A stretch of 64,000 bases of DNA from Sediminibacterium sp. (GCA_016786865.1 JAEUVE010000010.1:1-64000), one strand, 5' to 3'. Positions 46,527-56,499 are shown, counted from the first letter of the stretch. A program made the numbers and translations. The notes: a model not told the origin generated them from the letters alone.

Positions 46527-48089
46527 ATGCCCAACCGCACTACAGATGCCCTTTTTCAACTGATCCAGTCGATGGAAAGGGCAGAAAAGCGCAATTTTAA
46601 ACTATATATGACCCGGAATACCACTTCGGGTAACCTGAAAGTGATCGAATTATTTGATGCACTGGATAAAATGAAACAATACGACGAAGCCGTATTGCTC
46701 AAGAAAAACAAACGGATCCAGAAACCACAGCTTTCGAACCTGAAGGCACATCTGTACCACGAGATACTGGCCAGCATCCGCCTGCTGAAGCAGGGAGAAA
46801 ACATCGATCTGCAATTACACGAACAGCTGGATTTTGCCAGGATCCTTTACAACAAAGGATTGTACCTGCAAAGCCTGAAAATTCTGGATAAGATCAAAGA
46901 AGTTGCCAAAGCCAACAACCAGGTAACATATATACAGCAGGTACTGTTTCTGGAGAAAAAAATTGAAACCCTGCACATTACCAGAAGTATGCAGGACAGG
47001 GCCGAAAGCCTCTGCAACGAAGTAGATGAAACCAATGCAAGGCTCTCTGTAATCAGTAGCCTGTCTAATTATTCCCTGCTTTTATATGGCTGGTACATAA
47101 AAAACGGACATGCCCGACATGAGGAAGACAAGGCAGAACTGGACGTTTATTTCAAAGATCCTGTTTTTCAGGATGCAGGCTTGTACAAAGGGTTTTATGA
47201 AAAGCTTTACCTCTATCAGTGCTATTGCTGGTATGCTTTTATTAATCAGGATTTTCTGATGTATTACCGGTATACCCAAAAATGGGTAGACCTGTTTCAT
47301 ACAGAACCCAAAATGATCGAGATAGAAACAGCGCACTATATCAAGGGGATGCACAATCTTTTATCGGCCCATGTAGACCTGCGCAACTACCGGAAGTTCA
47401 ATGAAACCATTCAGGTGTTTGAAAAATTCATTCAAACACCCGTGGTACAGGAGAACCAGAACAATCTGATACAGACATTCACCTATCTATATACGGCCAA
47501 GCTGAACAAACACTTCATGGAAGGCACTTTCAGCAAAGGCCTGTACCTGGTTCCGGAGATTGAAGCCAAACTGAAAGAATATGAACTTTTCCTCGACAGG
47601 CACCGGATACTCGTATTCTACTACAAATTTGCTTCTCTGTATTTTGGTTGCGGAGAATACGATAAAAGCATCGACTACCTGAATAAAATCATTAACCTGA
47701 AAGTAGATCTCCGGATCGATTTGCAATGCTATGCACGCCTGCTGCACCTGATTGCACATTACGAACTCGGGAATGATGATATCCTGGAATACCTGTTAAA
47801 ATCTGTTTACCGGTTCATGGCAAAAATGCAGAACCTGAGTACAGCAGAGGAAGCTGTTTTCACTTTCCTCAGAAAAGCATTCAGCAGTTCTACCAAAAAA
47901 GTTAAACCGCTGTTCGAGGAGTTGTTGGAAAAACTAAAAGGACTTAAAGACCAGCCACTCGAGAACAGGGCTTTTATGTACCTCGACATTGTGTCCTGGC
48001 TGGAAAGCAAGATTCAGCAAAAACCGGTTCAGACCATTATCCGGCAGAAATTTCTGGAAAACAAAAAAAGAGGAGCAACACCTGCTTAG
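46527..48089 (+). CDS. Conserved helical hypothetical protein
   Basis: 520 residues, no signal peptide or membrane segment. The sequence is rich in aromatic and charged residues and looks all-helical, with TPR-like repeats (LYLQSLKILDKIKEVAKANNQ, CGEYDKSIDYLNKIINLKVD). The N-terminus (LFQLIQSMERAEKRNFKLYM) is a recurrent opening among Bacteroidota proteins of unknown function. No catalytic motif is visible; a scaffold or protein-binding role is possible. The stop overlaps that of the convergent sensor gene by 4 bases. Confidence 0.85.
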   Translation: MPNRTTDALFQLIQSMERAEKRNFKLYMTRNTTSGNLKVIELFDALDKMKQYDEAVLLKKNKRIQKPQLSNLKAHLYHEILASIRLLKQGENIDLQLHEQLDFARILYNKGLYLQSLKILDKIKEVAKANNQVTYIQQVLFLEKKIETLHITRSMQDRAESLCNEVDETNARLSVISSLSNYSLLLYGWYIKNGHARHEEDKAELDVYFKDPVFQDAGLYKGFYEKLYLYQCYCWYAFINQDFLMYYRYTQKWVDLFHTEPKMIEIETAHYIKGMHNLLSAHVDLRNYRKFNETIQVFEKFIQTPVVQENQNNLIQTFTYLYTAKLNKHFMEGTFSKGLYLVPEIEAKLKEYELFLDRHRILVFYYKFASLYFGCGEYDKSIDYLNKIINLKVDLRIDLQCYARLLHLIAHYELGNDDILEYLLKSVYRFMAKMQNLSTAEEAVFTFLRKAFSSSTKKVKPLFEELLEKLKGLKDQPLENRAFMYLDIVSWLESKIQQKPVQTIIRQKFLENKKRGATPA

Positions 48090-49537
48090 CGCTTCAACAG
48101 GATTCCTTCAGAAAGCGGAAACTGGATATGCATGGCACATCCTTTATTGGGTGCTGTATCAATACGAATTTCTCCATTAAACAATTCTACCCGGGTAGTA
48201 ATATTATACAACCCAATCCCCTTTTTCTGCTGCATAAGATCAAATCCTATGCCGTCGTCTGTGATGGAGAGTTGAATATGCCCGGATGTTCTGCTTAACC
48301 GAATGTTCACTTCATAAGCATCCGCATGCTTTAGTATATTATTTACCTGCTCCTGAATGATCCGGAATATACTCAGCTTGAAATCGTATTCAATATCATC
48401 TTCGTAAAAATTATCTGCTGTAAACTCCATCTTCATTTCTTTCACAGCACCTACATCTTCCAGGATACTTTCGATGGCTTTTACCAGGCCAAAATCCTTG
48501 ATCAGCGGTGTTACAAGGCTTTTGGTCAGGCTCCGTATTTCTTCAATGGCATTCAGTACGTAGTTCGCCGACTGTTTAAGCAAATCAGAACTGCCTTGTT
48601 TTTTTTCTGCCGAAGCAATATACATCATAGCAACGGTCAACTGCTGGTTCACATTATCATGCAGTTCCCTGCTGATATCGTGGCGTTCTTTTTCCTGCGT
48701 AACAATAACAGCTTCTGCAATTTCTTTCTGCTTCATCACTCGTTCTTCTTCCAGCTTACGTTCGAGGGTTATTCTGGAGGTAACGTTATGGGCAATGGAC
48801 ATCATGGCCTGTTTTCCGTTGTAGTCGATCGGATGAGTGGAAATTTCCATAAAAATCGTTTCCCCTTTCCGGTTATGGTGTTTCCATATCCTGCTGGCTC
48901 TGTTGAACTGCCCCTGACGGTAATTTTCCAGTGTGCGCTTTAGTTCTGCATGAGACTCCTGGGGCCTGAGATCCCAAAGCGTACGCACCAGAAATTCTGC
49001 TTTGGAGTAACCATACTCTTTCTCGGCAACACCGTTTACTTCCAGAATTTGCAGCGTATCCATATCCCAGATATAGATAGCCATAGGGTTATTGTAGAAA
49101 AGACTGGAATACAACTCCCTGCTCACACGGATGTTCTCCAGGTTCTTTTTCCGTTCAATGCTGTATTTGATCGATTTGGCCAGCAGCTTTTCATCGAACT
49201 CTCCTTTCACCAGGTAATCCTGTGCGCCACGGGCCATGGTTTCCAATGCCATTTCGGTATCTACTAAACCAGTCAGTACAATAATCGGAATGGTAGGCGC
49301 TAATTGGTTGATGTGCAGAAAAGATTCGATTCCAGAACTGTCTGTAAGGGAAAGATCCAGTAAAATCAGGTTGGGTTTCTGCTCATTCAGCAACACTACT
49401 GTTTCCGCATAACTAGTTGTTTTCAGGATATTCCCAATCTGCAACCTGGTTTTCCACAACAATGCTTCCAGCACAAACAGGTCGGCCGGATTATCCTCTA
49501 CAACAAGTATGTTCAATAAATTATTGGAATCAGACAT
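48086..49537 (-). CDS. Response-regulator / PAS / histidine kinase hybrid
   Basis: About 483 residues from ATG 49537 (MSDSNNLLNILVVEDN); ATG 49555 is possible. A receiver domain (about 5-125, phospho-acceptor D61 in LILLDLSLTDSSG) is followed by PAS (about 140-260; NNPMAIYIWDMDTLQ), HisKA_3 with the acceptor His in ISRELHDNVNQQL, and an ATPase domain (ITDDGIGFDLMQQKKGIGLYNI). The receiver-first order with a NarX-type kinase suggests a signalling relay. The start overlaps the acyl-CoA ligase stop by 8 bases, so the two are probably co-transcribed. Confidence 0.9.
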   Translation of the reverse strand: MSDSNNLLNILVVEDNPADLFVLEALLWKTRLQIGNILKTTSYAETVVLLNEQKPNLILLDLSLTDSSGIESFLHINQLAPTIPIIVLTGLVDTEMALETMARGAQDYLVKGEFDEKLLAKSIKYSIERKKNLENIRVSRELYSSLFYNNPMAIYIWDMDTLQILEVNGVAEKEYGYSKAEFLVRTLWDLRPQESHAELKRTLENYRQGQFNRASRIWKHHNRKGETIFMEISTHPIDYNGKQAMMSIAHNVTSRITLERKLEEERVMKQKEIAEAVIVTQEKERHDISRELHDNVNQQLTVAMMYIASAEKKQGSSDLLKQSANYVLNAIEEIRSLTKSLVTPLIKDFGLVKAIESILEDVGAVKEMKMEFTADNFYEDDIEYDFKLSIFRIIQEQVNNILKHADAYEVNIRLSRTSGHIQLSITDDGIGFDLMQQKKGIGLYNITTRVELFNGEIRIDTAPNKGCAMHIQFPLSEGILLKR

Positions 49538-51314
49538 AAATGCGCTCGATAACATCTTTGTATTTCTCCATCACCACTTTCCGTTTCAAACTCAGTTTTG
49601 GCGTCATCTCCCCTGTTTCAACGGTCCACTCCCGAGGCAACAATTCAAACTTTTTAATCTGTTCTACGTGATTGAAAAAGTTATTGAAACTTTCCACCAA
49701 TTCGCGATAGAGTTCCAGTACCCTCGGATTGTGTATTACATCTTCGTGTGTTGTATACGGAATACCCTTTTCCCGCATCCATTCGAGCAATACAGGGAAA
49801 GAAGGCACAATTAATGCCCCTACAAATTTTCTTTCGGAACCAACCACCATTACCTGCTCTACAAAAGGACTTTCTTTCAGCTTATTTTCGATGGGCTGTG
49901 GCGCAACATATTTTCCACCACTGGTTTTAAACAACTCTTTTTTGCGATCGGTAATCTTGAGGAATTTATTGTCGACCCACACGCCGATATCTCCGGTAAG
50001 CAACCATCCGTTTACCACTGTTTCTGCGGTAAGATCAGGACGCTTGTAATAGCCTTTCATTACACATGGACCCGAAACAAGAATTTCCCCGTCCTCGGCC
50101 AGTTTTACCTGAACACCTTCCAGTGGCGGACCAACTGTACCAAACTTAGGACCTCCCTCCTGTTGCCTGTTTACACAAACCACAGGGCTGTTTTCAGTTG
50201 GGCCATATCCTTCGTATACGGGAATCTGCGCTGCATTAAAAATACGCAAGAGCTTAACCTGACAGGCAGCACCGCCGGTAATGATGAAGGAAACATTTCC
50301 GCCAAGCGCTTCACGCCATTTGGAAAAAATCAGTTTGTTGGCAATCGCCAGTTGCATATTGTACCATACACCACCACTGATTCTGTTGTCGTATTTTTCT
50401 GCCAGACTCACTGCCCAGAAAAAGAGTTTGCGTTTGGTGCCGGTAAGCTCACCTCCCTTTGCCATGATCTTTTCGAATACTTTTTCCAGTAATCTTGGTA
50501 CGGTGGTAAAGCCATCCGGCTGAACTTCTTTCAAGTTCTCCCCAATGGTATCAAGACTTTCCGCATAATAGATGCTGATTCCGCTGAACAGATAAATATA
50601 GGTACAGGTTTTTTCAAAAATATGGTTGAGTGGGAGAAAGCTCAGTACTTTTTTATCAGGAGAATCATGGAAGGGGAAGCTCGCTTTGGAGAACTTTACG
50701 TTAGAGCAGATATTCTTATGCGTAAGCATCACTCCCTTTGGCGTTCCCGTTGTTCCGGAGGTATAAATGATGGTTGCCGTATGTTCTTCAGGAATCGTTT
50801 TTTTAAGCTGCTTCACTTTTTCGAGTGAATCCTCACTTGCAAGAGCAGGTACTTCGGACCAATGCATTTGCCCTTCGATTTTATCAAAAGTATACACTCC
50901 CCGTAAGGAAGGCACTTTTGGAAGCAGGTCCAAAATCTTCTGCAACAATTCTACGTTACTTACAAAAATGTATTTAACAGCGGCATCATTTAAAATGAAC
51001 TCCAGCTCTAATGGATTGGTGGTGGGATAAACAGGAACCAGGATAGCGCCAATCTGCTGTACAGCCAGATCGGTAAATACCCATTCGGGTCTGTTGCTGC
51101 TGATGATGGCAATCTTATCGCTGCTCTCCGGGCTAAAATCATTCCCACTTACGCCCAGTTCCAGCAAACCTGCACTGAATCGGTGAATCGTGTCTGCTGC
51201 TTCCTGTGTGCTGTAATGCTTCCATTGACCATTCTCTTTCGCAGAGAGCATGTCTTTTTTAGGAAAATAGGCAAGTTGATGGTCGAGGCAATCAAACAGT
51301 CGGCTGTAATTCAT
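49530..51314 (-). CDS. Long-chain fatty acid-CoA ligase (AMP-forming)
   Basis: About 594 residues from ATG 51314 (MNYSRLFDCLDH); a TTG two codons earlier is less likely. Motifs of the ANL superfamily: P-loop YTSGTTGTPKGVMLTHKN, GYGPTENSPVVCVN, GWLLTGDIGVW, and KITDRKKELFKTSGGKYVAPQ. It activates a fatty acid to acyl-CoA via acyl-AMP. Chain length is inferred from family resemblance (FAA1/FadD15-like). Confidence 0.92.
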   Translation of the reverse strand: MNYSRLFDCLDHQLAYFPKKDMLSAKENGQWKHYSTQEAADTIHRFSAGLLELGVSGNDFSPESSDKIAIISSNRPEWVFTDLAVQQIGAILVPVYPTTNPLELEFILNDAAVKYIFVSNVELLQKILDLLPKVPSLRGVYTFDKIEGQMHWSEVPALASEDSLEKVKQLKKTIPEEHTATIIYTSGTTGTPKGVMLTHKNICSNVKFSKASFPFHDSPDKKVLSFLPLNHIFEKTCTYIYLFSGISIYYAESLDTIGENLKEVQPDGFTTVPRLLEKVFEKIMAKGGELTGTKRKLFFWAVSLAEKYDNRISGGVWYNMQLAIANKLIFSKWREALGGNVSFIITGGAACQVKLLRIFNAAQIPVYEGYGPTENSPVVCVNRQQEGGPKFGTVGPPLEGVQVKLAEDGEILVSGPCVMKGYYKRPDLTAETVVNGWLLTGDIGVWVDNKFLKITDRKKELFKTSGGKYVAPQPIENKLKESPFVEQVMVVGSERKFVGALIVPSFPVLLEWMREKGIPYTTHEDVIHNPRVLELYRELVESFNNFFNHVEQIKKFELLPREWTVETGEMTPKLSLKRKVVMEKYKDVIERIYV

Positions 51315-51405
51315 ATGCAATCGTTAATTGGACGATCAAATTAGTAAAATAACTACAAATAAAAAAGGAAAGGCATAAATAGCAGCCTCCATGCAACTCA
51401 TATTA

Positions 51406-52422
51406 CTATTGCATATAATACTGTCCGGGAGCCAGCCTGAACACGCGGCTCTGTTGAAATTCCTGTAATTTGATTGTTTCGTTGGCATGTGTATTTTGCC
51501 AAAGCTGATACGCGTCTTTATTCACCGTTTCTCCCAACAACCATTGGTTATATGCTTCAAAAAGACCCTGGCGAATCAGGTACTGCCATTGATCAAACAG
51601 GCGGTACGGAAAGCGAACGGCGGCGGCATTATACCAATCCAGAACAAACCTGGTACGAATGCTGCTGATATTGTCTATAGAAAGACCATTGACAATCAGC
51701 TGGCTGTTTTTATTGTAATGCTGCAGCACCTGCTTTTCAAATTCCGAAAGTGTTGCCGTTTTCAATAAATCATTTATAACACCCGGCTTCAGCAGTCCGG
51801 CCAGAGATGCTGCCAGACTTGTTTTCATTTCTCCGGTTCTGGGAGTATAGCTTTCCAGATTCACAAACAACTCGCTGTAAAGCAACACACGAACATGGTT
51901 TTGCTGCTGCCGGTAATATTGAACTGCATGATAATAGTTCCCGCTGTAATTCGGATCTTTCTCTATGCCCAGCTCCCACTGCGCAATCGCTTCTTTGGGC
52001 TGATTGTCTTCTTTCAGGCTTTCACCCAGTTCGCTGTATAGCATACCGCTGGCCGGAAATTTTTTCAATGCTGTGCGATACATTTTATTGGCTTCCTTAT
52101 AAGCAGCAATGGCTTTATAAGAAAGGCCCAATATCTGAAAGGTTTGCTGATCGGCACTGTCGGTTGCAACAGCAGCTTTCCCGGTTTCAATTGCTCTGGC
52201 AAAATCCCGCTGCAGATAATAAACGTAAGAAAGATTCTTAAGCAACTCAAGGTCGAGCGGTGCCTGTTGACGAGCTTGTTGCAGTAAGGCGGCAGCCCGA
52301 TCATACTCACCCTGCTGCATCAGCAACCTTGCATTATCGAGTGCAGGTTGTACTGTACCGCTTTGGGAAAAACCTGCCTGAAAATAAAGCAGGGCCAGCA
52401 GCAAGATTCTACAATAGTTCAT
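51406..52422 (-). CDS. Exported TPR-repeat protein
   Basis: 338 residues. The signal peptide ends near YFQAGFSQS. At least four tetratricopeptide repeats follow (about 25-190; LLMQQGEYDRAAALLQQARQ, YYLQRDFARAIETGKAAVA, GLSYKAIAAYKEANKMYRTA), then a C-terminal region of about 140 residues without a recognised domain. The likely role is a periplasmic protein-binding scaffold. It lies 9 bases after the DUF1015 gene, at the end of the serC operon. Confidence 0.85.
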   Translation of the reverse strand: MNYCRILLLALLYFQAGFSQSGTVQPALDNARLLMQQGEYDRAAALLQQARQQAPLDLELLKNLSYVYYLQRDFARAIETGKAAVATDSADQQTFQILGLSYKAIAAYKEANKMYRTALKKFPASGMLYSELGESLKEDNQPKEAIAQWELGIEKDPNYSGNYYHAVQYYRQQQNHVRVLLYSELFVNLESYTPRTGEMKTSLAASLAGLLKPGVINDLLKTATLSEFEKQVLQHYNKNSQLIVNGLSIDNISSIRTRFVLDWYNAAAVRFPYRLFDQWQYLIRQGLFEAYNQWLLGETVNKDAYQLWQNTHANETIKLQEFQQSRVFRLAPGQYYMQ

Positions 52423-52431
52423 AAACAGGTA

Positions 52432-53667
52432 TTATTCTCCGATCAGATTGGTTAGTAAGCCATCTCTGAGCTTGGGTTCGAACCAGGTGCTCTTGGGTGG
52501 CATTACATTCCCGCTGTCGGCAATGGTAAAAAGCTGATCGATGGTTACCGGATACAGACTGAACGCACAAGCCATTTCGCCACTGTCTACCCGCTGCTCC
52601 AATGCAATAAGTCCGCGGATACCACCCACAAAATCAATTCGTTTATCGGTCCGCTGATCCATAATTCCGAGAATCGGACCAAGCACCTGTTCCTGTAATA
52701 CGCTTACATCCAGCACGCCAATGGGATCATTGGTATAAGTACCTTCTTTTGCAGTTAATCGATACCAGTTGTTTTCCAGGTAAAGCCCCATGGTATGCAA
52801 TGCCTCGGGGCGATAGGTTTGTTTACCAAGCAGGGTAACTTCAAAAGATTTTTCCAGTGCAGCCAAAAATGCAGCTGCGGACAAACCATTCAGGTCTTTG
52901 ATTACCCGGTTGTAATCCATAATGTACAACTGGTTAGAAGGAAAAAGTGTGGTGAGAAAATAATCAGCAGCAGGGGTCGCTTTAGCGCCCAGCTGCGCCC
53001 GCACTTTGGCAGCAGAAGCCGCTCTGTGGTGGCCGTCTGCGATATAAGTACAGGGAACTTCTTCTTTAAACAAACGGGTAATTTCTTCCACCACTTCGGA
53101 ATCGCTGACAATCCATACTGTGTGCTGAATACCATCTTCGGCCGTAAAGTCGTAAGCGGCCGTTTTAGTGGTTTTCCATTTATCGATCACCGCATCCACA
53201 TGCACATTGCTGCGGTAGGCGAGGAATACATTTCCTGTCTGAGCACCGGATACAGTAATATGATTGATTCGGTCCTGCTCTTTTTCCGGGCGGGTAAATT
53301 CGTGTTTCTTGATAATCCCGTTTTCATAATCGTCTACACTGCTTACACAAACCAAACCGGTCTGGCTTCTTCCATTCATGATCAACTGATATATATAATA
53401 ACAGTCCTTCGACTCCCGGAACAAAACATCACGCTGAATAAACGCATCCAGGTTGTTTTTTGCCTGCTGATATACTTCAGGAGCATGAACATCTGTTTTA
53501 TCGGAAAGATCTATTTCACTTTTGGTAATGTGCAAAAAACTGTAAGGATTACCCTGAGCTTCAATTTTTGCTTCTGTGCTGTTAAGAACGTCGTAAGGAA
53601 GACTTGCTACCTGTTTAGCCAGTTGTGGTTGAGGCCTTAAGGCCTTGAACGGTTTGATAATTGCCAT
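52432..53667 (-). CDS. DUF1015-family protein
   Basis: 411 residues, soluble. The family signature is AIIKPFKALRPQPQLAKQVASLPYD at the N-terminus, HEFTRPEKEQDRINH and YIADGHHRAASA in the middle. Function unknown, but these genes are often found next to serC or serA, as here (55 bases after serC), so a link to serine metabolism is suspected. Confidence 0.9.
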   Translation of the reverse strand: MAIIKPFKALRPQPQLAKQVASLPYDVLNSTEAKIEAQGNPYSFLHITKSEIDLSDKTDVHAPEVYQQAKNNLDAFIQRDVLFRESKDCYYIYQLIMNGRSQTGLVCVSSVDDYENGIIKKHEFTRPEKEQDRINHITVSGAQTGNVFLAYRSNVHVDAVIDKWKTTKTAAYDFTAEDGIQHTVWIVSDSEVVEEITRLFKEEVPCTYIADGHHRAASAAKVRAQLGAKATPAADYFLTTLFPSNQLYIMDYNRVIKDLNGLSAAAFLAALEKSFEVTLLGKQTYRPEALHTMGLYLENNWYRLTAKEGTYTNDPIGVLDVSVLQEQVLGPILGIMDQRTDKRIDFVGGIRGLIALEQRVDSGEMACAFSLYPVTIDQLFTIADSGNVMPPKSTWFEPKLRDGLLTNLIGE

Positions 53668-53722
53668 GCCGCAAATATCGGTGAATAAATCACAAAAGAA
53701 AAGTTATGCTTATAAGCGCCTG

Positions 53723-54793
53723 TTATCCATGCTTTTGTGCAAAAGCCAGCATCAGGTCGCAGAAGGCCTGTACACTTTCAATGGGCAGGGCATTGTACAT
53801 GCTTACCCGTATACCACCAACGGTTCTGTAACCTTTCACACCAATCATGCCTTCCTGCTTACACAAAGCCAGGAAAGGTTCTTCCAGTGCAGCATCATTC
53901 AAAAAGAAAACAGCATTCATTTCGCTGCGGTCTTCTTTGGCAACGGGAGCATCGAACATCGGCAAAGCATCGATGGTATTATAAAGCAATTCAGATTTGG
54001 CTTTATTTCTCCTGCCCATTTCTGCCAGACCGCCCTGCTCAATAATCCAGCGCAGGGTTAACATGCTTACATATACAGCAAATACCGGCGGGGTGTTCAT
54101 CAAAGAGCCGGCCTCTATATGCTTCTGGTAATTCATGATGGTAGGAATGGGTCGATTGATTTTTCCAAGAATCGCTTTCTTAACCACTACCAGGTTTACA
54201 CCAGCAGCGCCCATGTTTTTTTGTGCACCCGCATAAATCAGGGAGCATTTTTTAAAATCGGTTGGCCTGCTGAAAATATCACTGCTCATATCGGCTACCA
54301 GGGGAACCCGGGTGTCGGGATATTGATGCCATTGGGTGCCCTCCACCGTATTATTGGAAGTAAAATGCAGGTATGCCGCATCTTCCGGAATCGCAAAATC
54401 TTTATTGATGTAACGATACTGGCGATCGCTGCTGTCTGCCACCACCTGAACGTTTCCAAACAGTTTGGCTTCTTTGAAGGCCTTATTGCCCCAAACACCA
54501 TTGTCGCAATACGCTGCTGTAGCATTGGTATCGAGCAGGTTCATCGGCACCTGCATAAACTGTGTAGTAGCCCCTCCGTGCAGGAACAGCACTTCATAGG
54601 CATCGTCCAGTTCCATGAGTTGCTTCACCGAATCCTTCGCCTCCTGCAGGATCTCCTGAAACCAGTTGGTGCGGTGACCAATTTCCAACAAGGACAATCC
54701 TGTATGATTATAATTCATAATAGCCTCAGCAGCCTGGGTTAGCACTGCCTGCGGTAAGATAGAAGGACCGGAATTAAAATTGTGCAACTTCAT
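53723..54793 (-). CDS. serC: Phosphoserine aminotransferase
   Basis: About 356 residues from ATG 54793 (MKLHNFNSGPSILP). PLP fold type I enzyme that converts phosphohydroxypyruvate to phosphoserine. Motifs: HGGATTQFMQVPMNLL, VADMSSDIFSRP, and the PLP-Lys in IYAGAQKNMGAAG. It is divergent from recR over a 43-base spacer. Confidence 0.96.
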   Translation of the reverse strand: MKLHNFNSGPSILPQAVLTQAAEAIMNYNHTGLSLLEIGHRTNWFQEILQEAKDSVKQLMELDDAYEVLFLHGGATTQFMQVPMNLLDTNATAAYCDNGVWGNKAFKEAKLFGNVQVVADSSDRQYRYINKDFAIPEDAAYLHFTSNNTVEGTQWHQYPDTRVPLVADMSSDIFSRPTDFKKCSLIYAGAQKNMGAAGVNLVVVKKAILGKINRPIPTIMNYQKHIEAGSLMNTPPVFAVYVSMLTLRWIIEQGGLAEMGRRNKAKSELLYNTIDALPMFDAPVAKEDRSEMNAVFFLNDAALEEPFLALCKQEGMIGVKGYRTVGGIRVSMYNALPIESVQAFCDLMLAFAQKHG

Positions 54794-54801
54794 AGTCAAA
54801 A

Positions 54802-54832
54802 CTTGAAGCGCAAATTAAACCGATTATCTTTA
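54802..54832 (+). promoter_or_regulatory. Promoter of recR, possibly giving a leaderless mRNA
   Basis: CTTG (54802-54805), 19 bases, TATCTTTA (54825-54832). The -7 element ends four bases before the recR ATG, so the predicted transcript start falls on or next to the start codon. Confidence 0.5.
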
Positions 54833-54836
54833 CAAA

Positions 54837-55451
54837 ATGCAACTCCCTTCTTCCCTGCTCGAAAATGCCGTAGCCCAATTTGCCAAACTCCCCGGAATTG
54901 GCAAGAAAACAGCGCTGCGACTGGTATTGCATCTATTGAAACAGGATGTGAGCGAAGTGCAGTTATTTGGAGAAACCATTGCCAAAATGCGACGCGACAT
55001 CCGTTTTTGTCAACGTTGCCACAATATCAGCGATGGGGATATTTGTGCCATTTGTGCCAATTCGCAACGAAACCAGCGGGTCATTTGTGTGGTGGAAAAC
55101 ATCCGGGATGTGATTGCCATCGAAAGCACGCAGCAATTCAATGGCACCTATCATGTACTGGGCGGTATTATTTCTCCGCTGGATGGAATAGGCCCCGAGC
55201 AGCTCACCATTGAATCACTGATCAACCGGATAGCCCAGGAACAGGTGGAAGAACTGGTATTTGCCCTGAGTCCGAATATTCAGGGAGACACCACTATCTA
55301 TTATATCCAAAAGAAAATGGCCAGTCCGGACTGTAAAATCACCACCATTGCAAGGGGTATTGCATTTGGGGGCGAACTGGAGTATGCCGACGAAATGACC
55401 CTGGCCAGGAGTATCGCCAACCGGCTGCCGGTACAGCAGTATGTTAAATAA
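54837..55451 (+). CDS. recR: Recombination mediator protein RecR
   Basis: 204 residues. Helix-hairpin-helix LPGIGKKTALRLVLH, zinc finger with C58, C61, C70 and C73 (CQRCHNISDGDICAIC), and a Toprim domain (VVENIRDVIAIE; ALSPNIQGDTT). It works with RecO/RecF to load RecA at gaps. Confidence 0.97.
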   Translation: MQLPSSLLENAVAQFAKLPGIGKKTALRLVLHLLKQDVSEVQLFGETIAKMRRDIRFCQRCHNISDGDICAICANSQRNQRVICVVENIRDVIAIESTQQFNGTYHVLGGIISPLDGIGPEQLTIESLINRIAQEQVEELVFALSPNIQGDTTIYYIQKKMASPDCKITTIARGIAFGGELEYADEMTLARSIANRLPVQQYVK

Positions 55452-55529
55452 TATTAGCTTTTTTTATTTTTTGTAGCTTTATAGCAAACTATTTGTTAGT
55501 TTCGTTGTTTAAACATCAAATGATCTCTT

Positions 55530-55946
55530 ATGAAAAAATGGACCCGCATACTCATCATTGTTATTGGCCTTGGCATCATTGGTGGTGCTGTGATTGCCTA
55601 CCGCATTTTTAATAAACCACACAGAGACGTGACCACAGAAAAAGCGGTTACCCTCACTGCACAAAAATTATACGATGCATTCAGAACAGATGAGGCTGCT
55701 GCCAACCAGCTTTACCTGGACAAAGCCATTGAACTCAGCGGAGAAGTACTCGATGTAAGTACCAACCAGGATGGCAATGTGGTGGTGAACTTCAAAACCA
55801 GCGATCCATTGTTTGTAATCAACTGTACATTCAAGACCAATCCGGGAACGCTGAGCCCCGGCAGCACCATTACTTTCAGGGGAATTTGTACCGGATACAT
55901 ACCGGATGCAAATGTGGTCATCAACGAAGGTGTATTAATTCAATAA
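55530..55946 (+). CDS. Membrane-anchored OB-fold protein (tRNA_anti-like)
   Basis: 138 residues. One N-terminal membrane anchor (about 5-25, ILIIVIGLGIIGGAVIAY) and a periplasmic OB-fold domain of the tRNA_anti-like type (about 45-138; AIELSGEVLDVS, ITFRGICTGYIPDANVVINEG). The exact function is unknown. The YceI gene follows by 28 bases, so the two may act together at the cell envelope. A weak promoter (TTTG 55470-55473, TAGTTTCG 55497-55504, 23-base spacing) lies upstream. Confidence 0.82.
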   Translation: MKKWTRILIIVIGLGIIGGAVIAYRIFNKPHRDVTTEKAVTLTAQKLYDAFRTDEAAANQLYLDKAIELSGEVLDVSTNQDGNVVVNFKTSDPLFVINCTFKTNPGTLSPGSTITFRGICTGYIPDANVVINEGVLIQ

Positions 55947-55974
55947 CGATACTAAAACTTTATATCAAGCAATC

Positions 55975-56499
55975 ATGAAACATTTACTGATTCTCTTTTT
56001 TAGCGTATTAATGATCGGCAATAGCGTACAGGCCCAAAAAGTGTACGGTACCCGCAATGGTAAAATTTCTTTTGTTTCCCCTACAGACGAAGATGTGAAA
56101 GCAGTGAACAACGAAGTTACCAGCCGTTTGGCAGACAACGGAACACTCAGCTTCAGCCTGCTGATCAAGGGATTCAAGTTCAAATATGCCGAAATGCAGG
56201 ACCATTTCAACAATGAGTACCTGATGAGCAACCAGTTTCCCCGTGCCGATTTTAAAGGGAGCATTACCAATATTCAGCAGGTAACACTGAGTAAAAACGG
56301 TACATATAAGGCAGCTGTAAAGGGCAATCTCACTTTACATGGCGTTACCAAACCCATTACAGTGAACGGCACCATTACCGTAAAAGACGGTAAAATCACG
56401 GCTTTGGCTAAGTTCACCATTGTGATGAAAGACTTTAAAATCGATGCTTCCAGCGTTACAGACGTAGTAAATGCAGAAGTAAACTGTCTGTATCAATAA
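55975..56499 (+). CDS. YceI-family periplasmic protein
   Basis: 174 residues. The signal peptide ends GNSVQAQ. A lipocalin-like beta-barrel of the YceI family follows (GKISFVSPTDEDVKAVNNEV, FPRADFKGSITNI, GNLTLHGVTKPITVNG). Family members bind isoprenoid or other lipids. It ends before a strong terminator. Confidence 0.92.
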   Translation: MKHLLILFFSVLMIGNSVQAQKVYGTRNGKISFVSPTDEDVKAVNNEVTSRLADNGTLSFSLLIKGFKFKYAEMQDHFNNEYLMSNQFPRADFKGSITNIQQVTLSKNGTYKAAVKGNLTLHGVTKPITVNGTITVKDGKITALAKFTIVMKDFKIDASSVTDVVNAEVNCLYQ

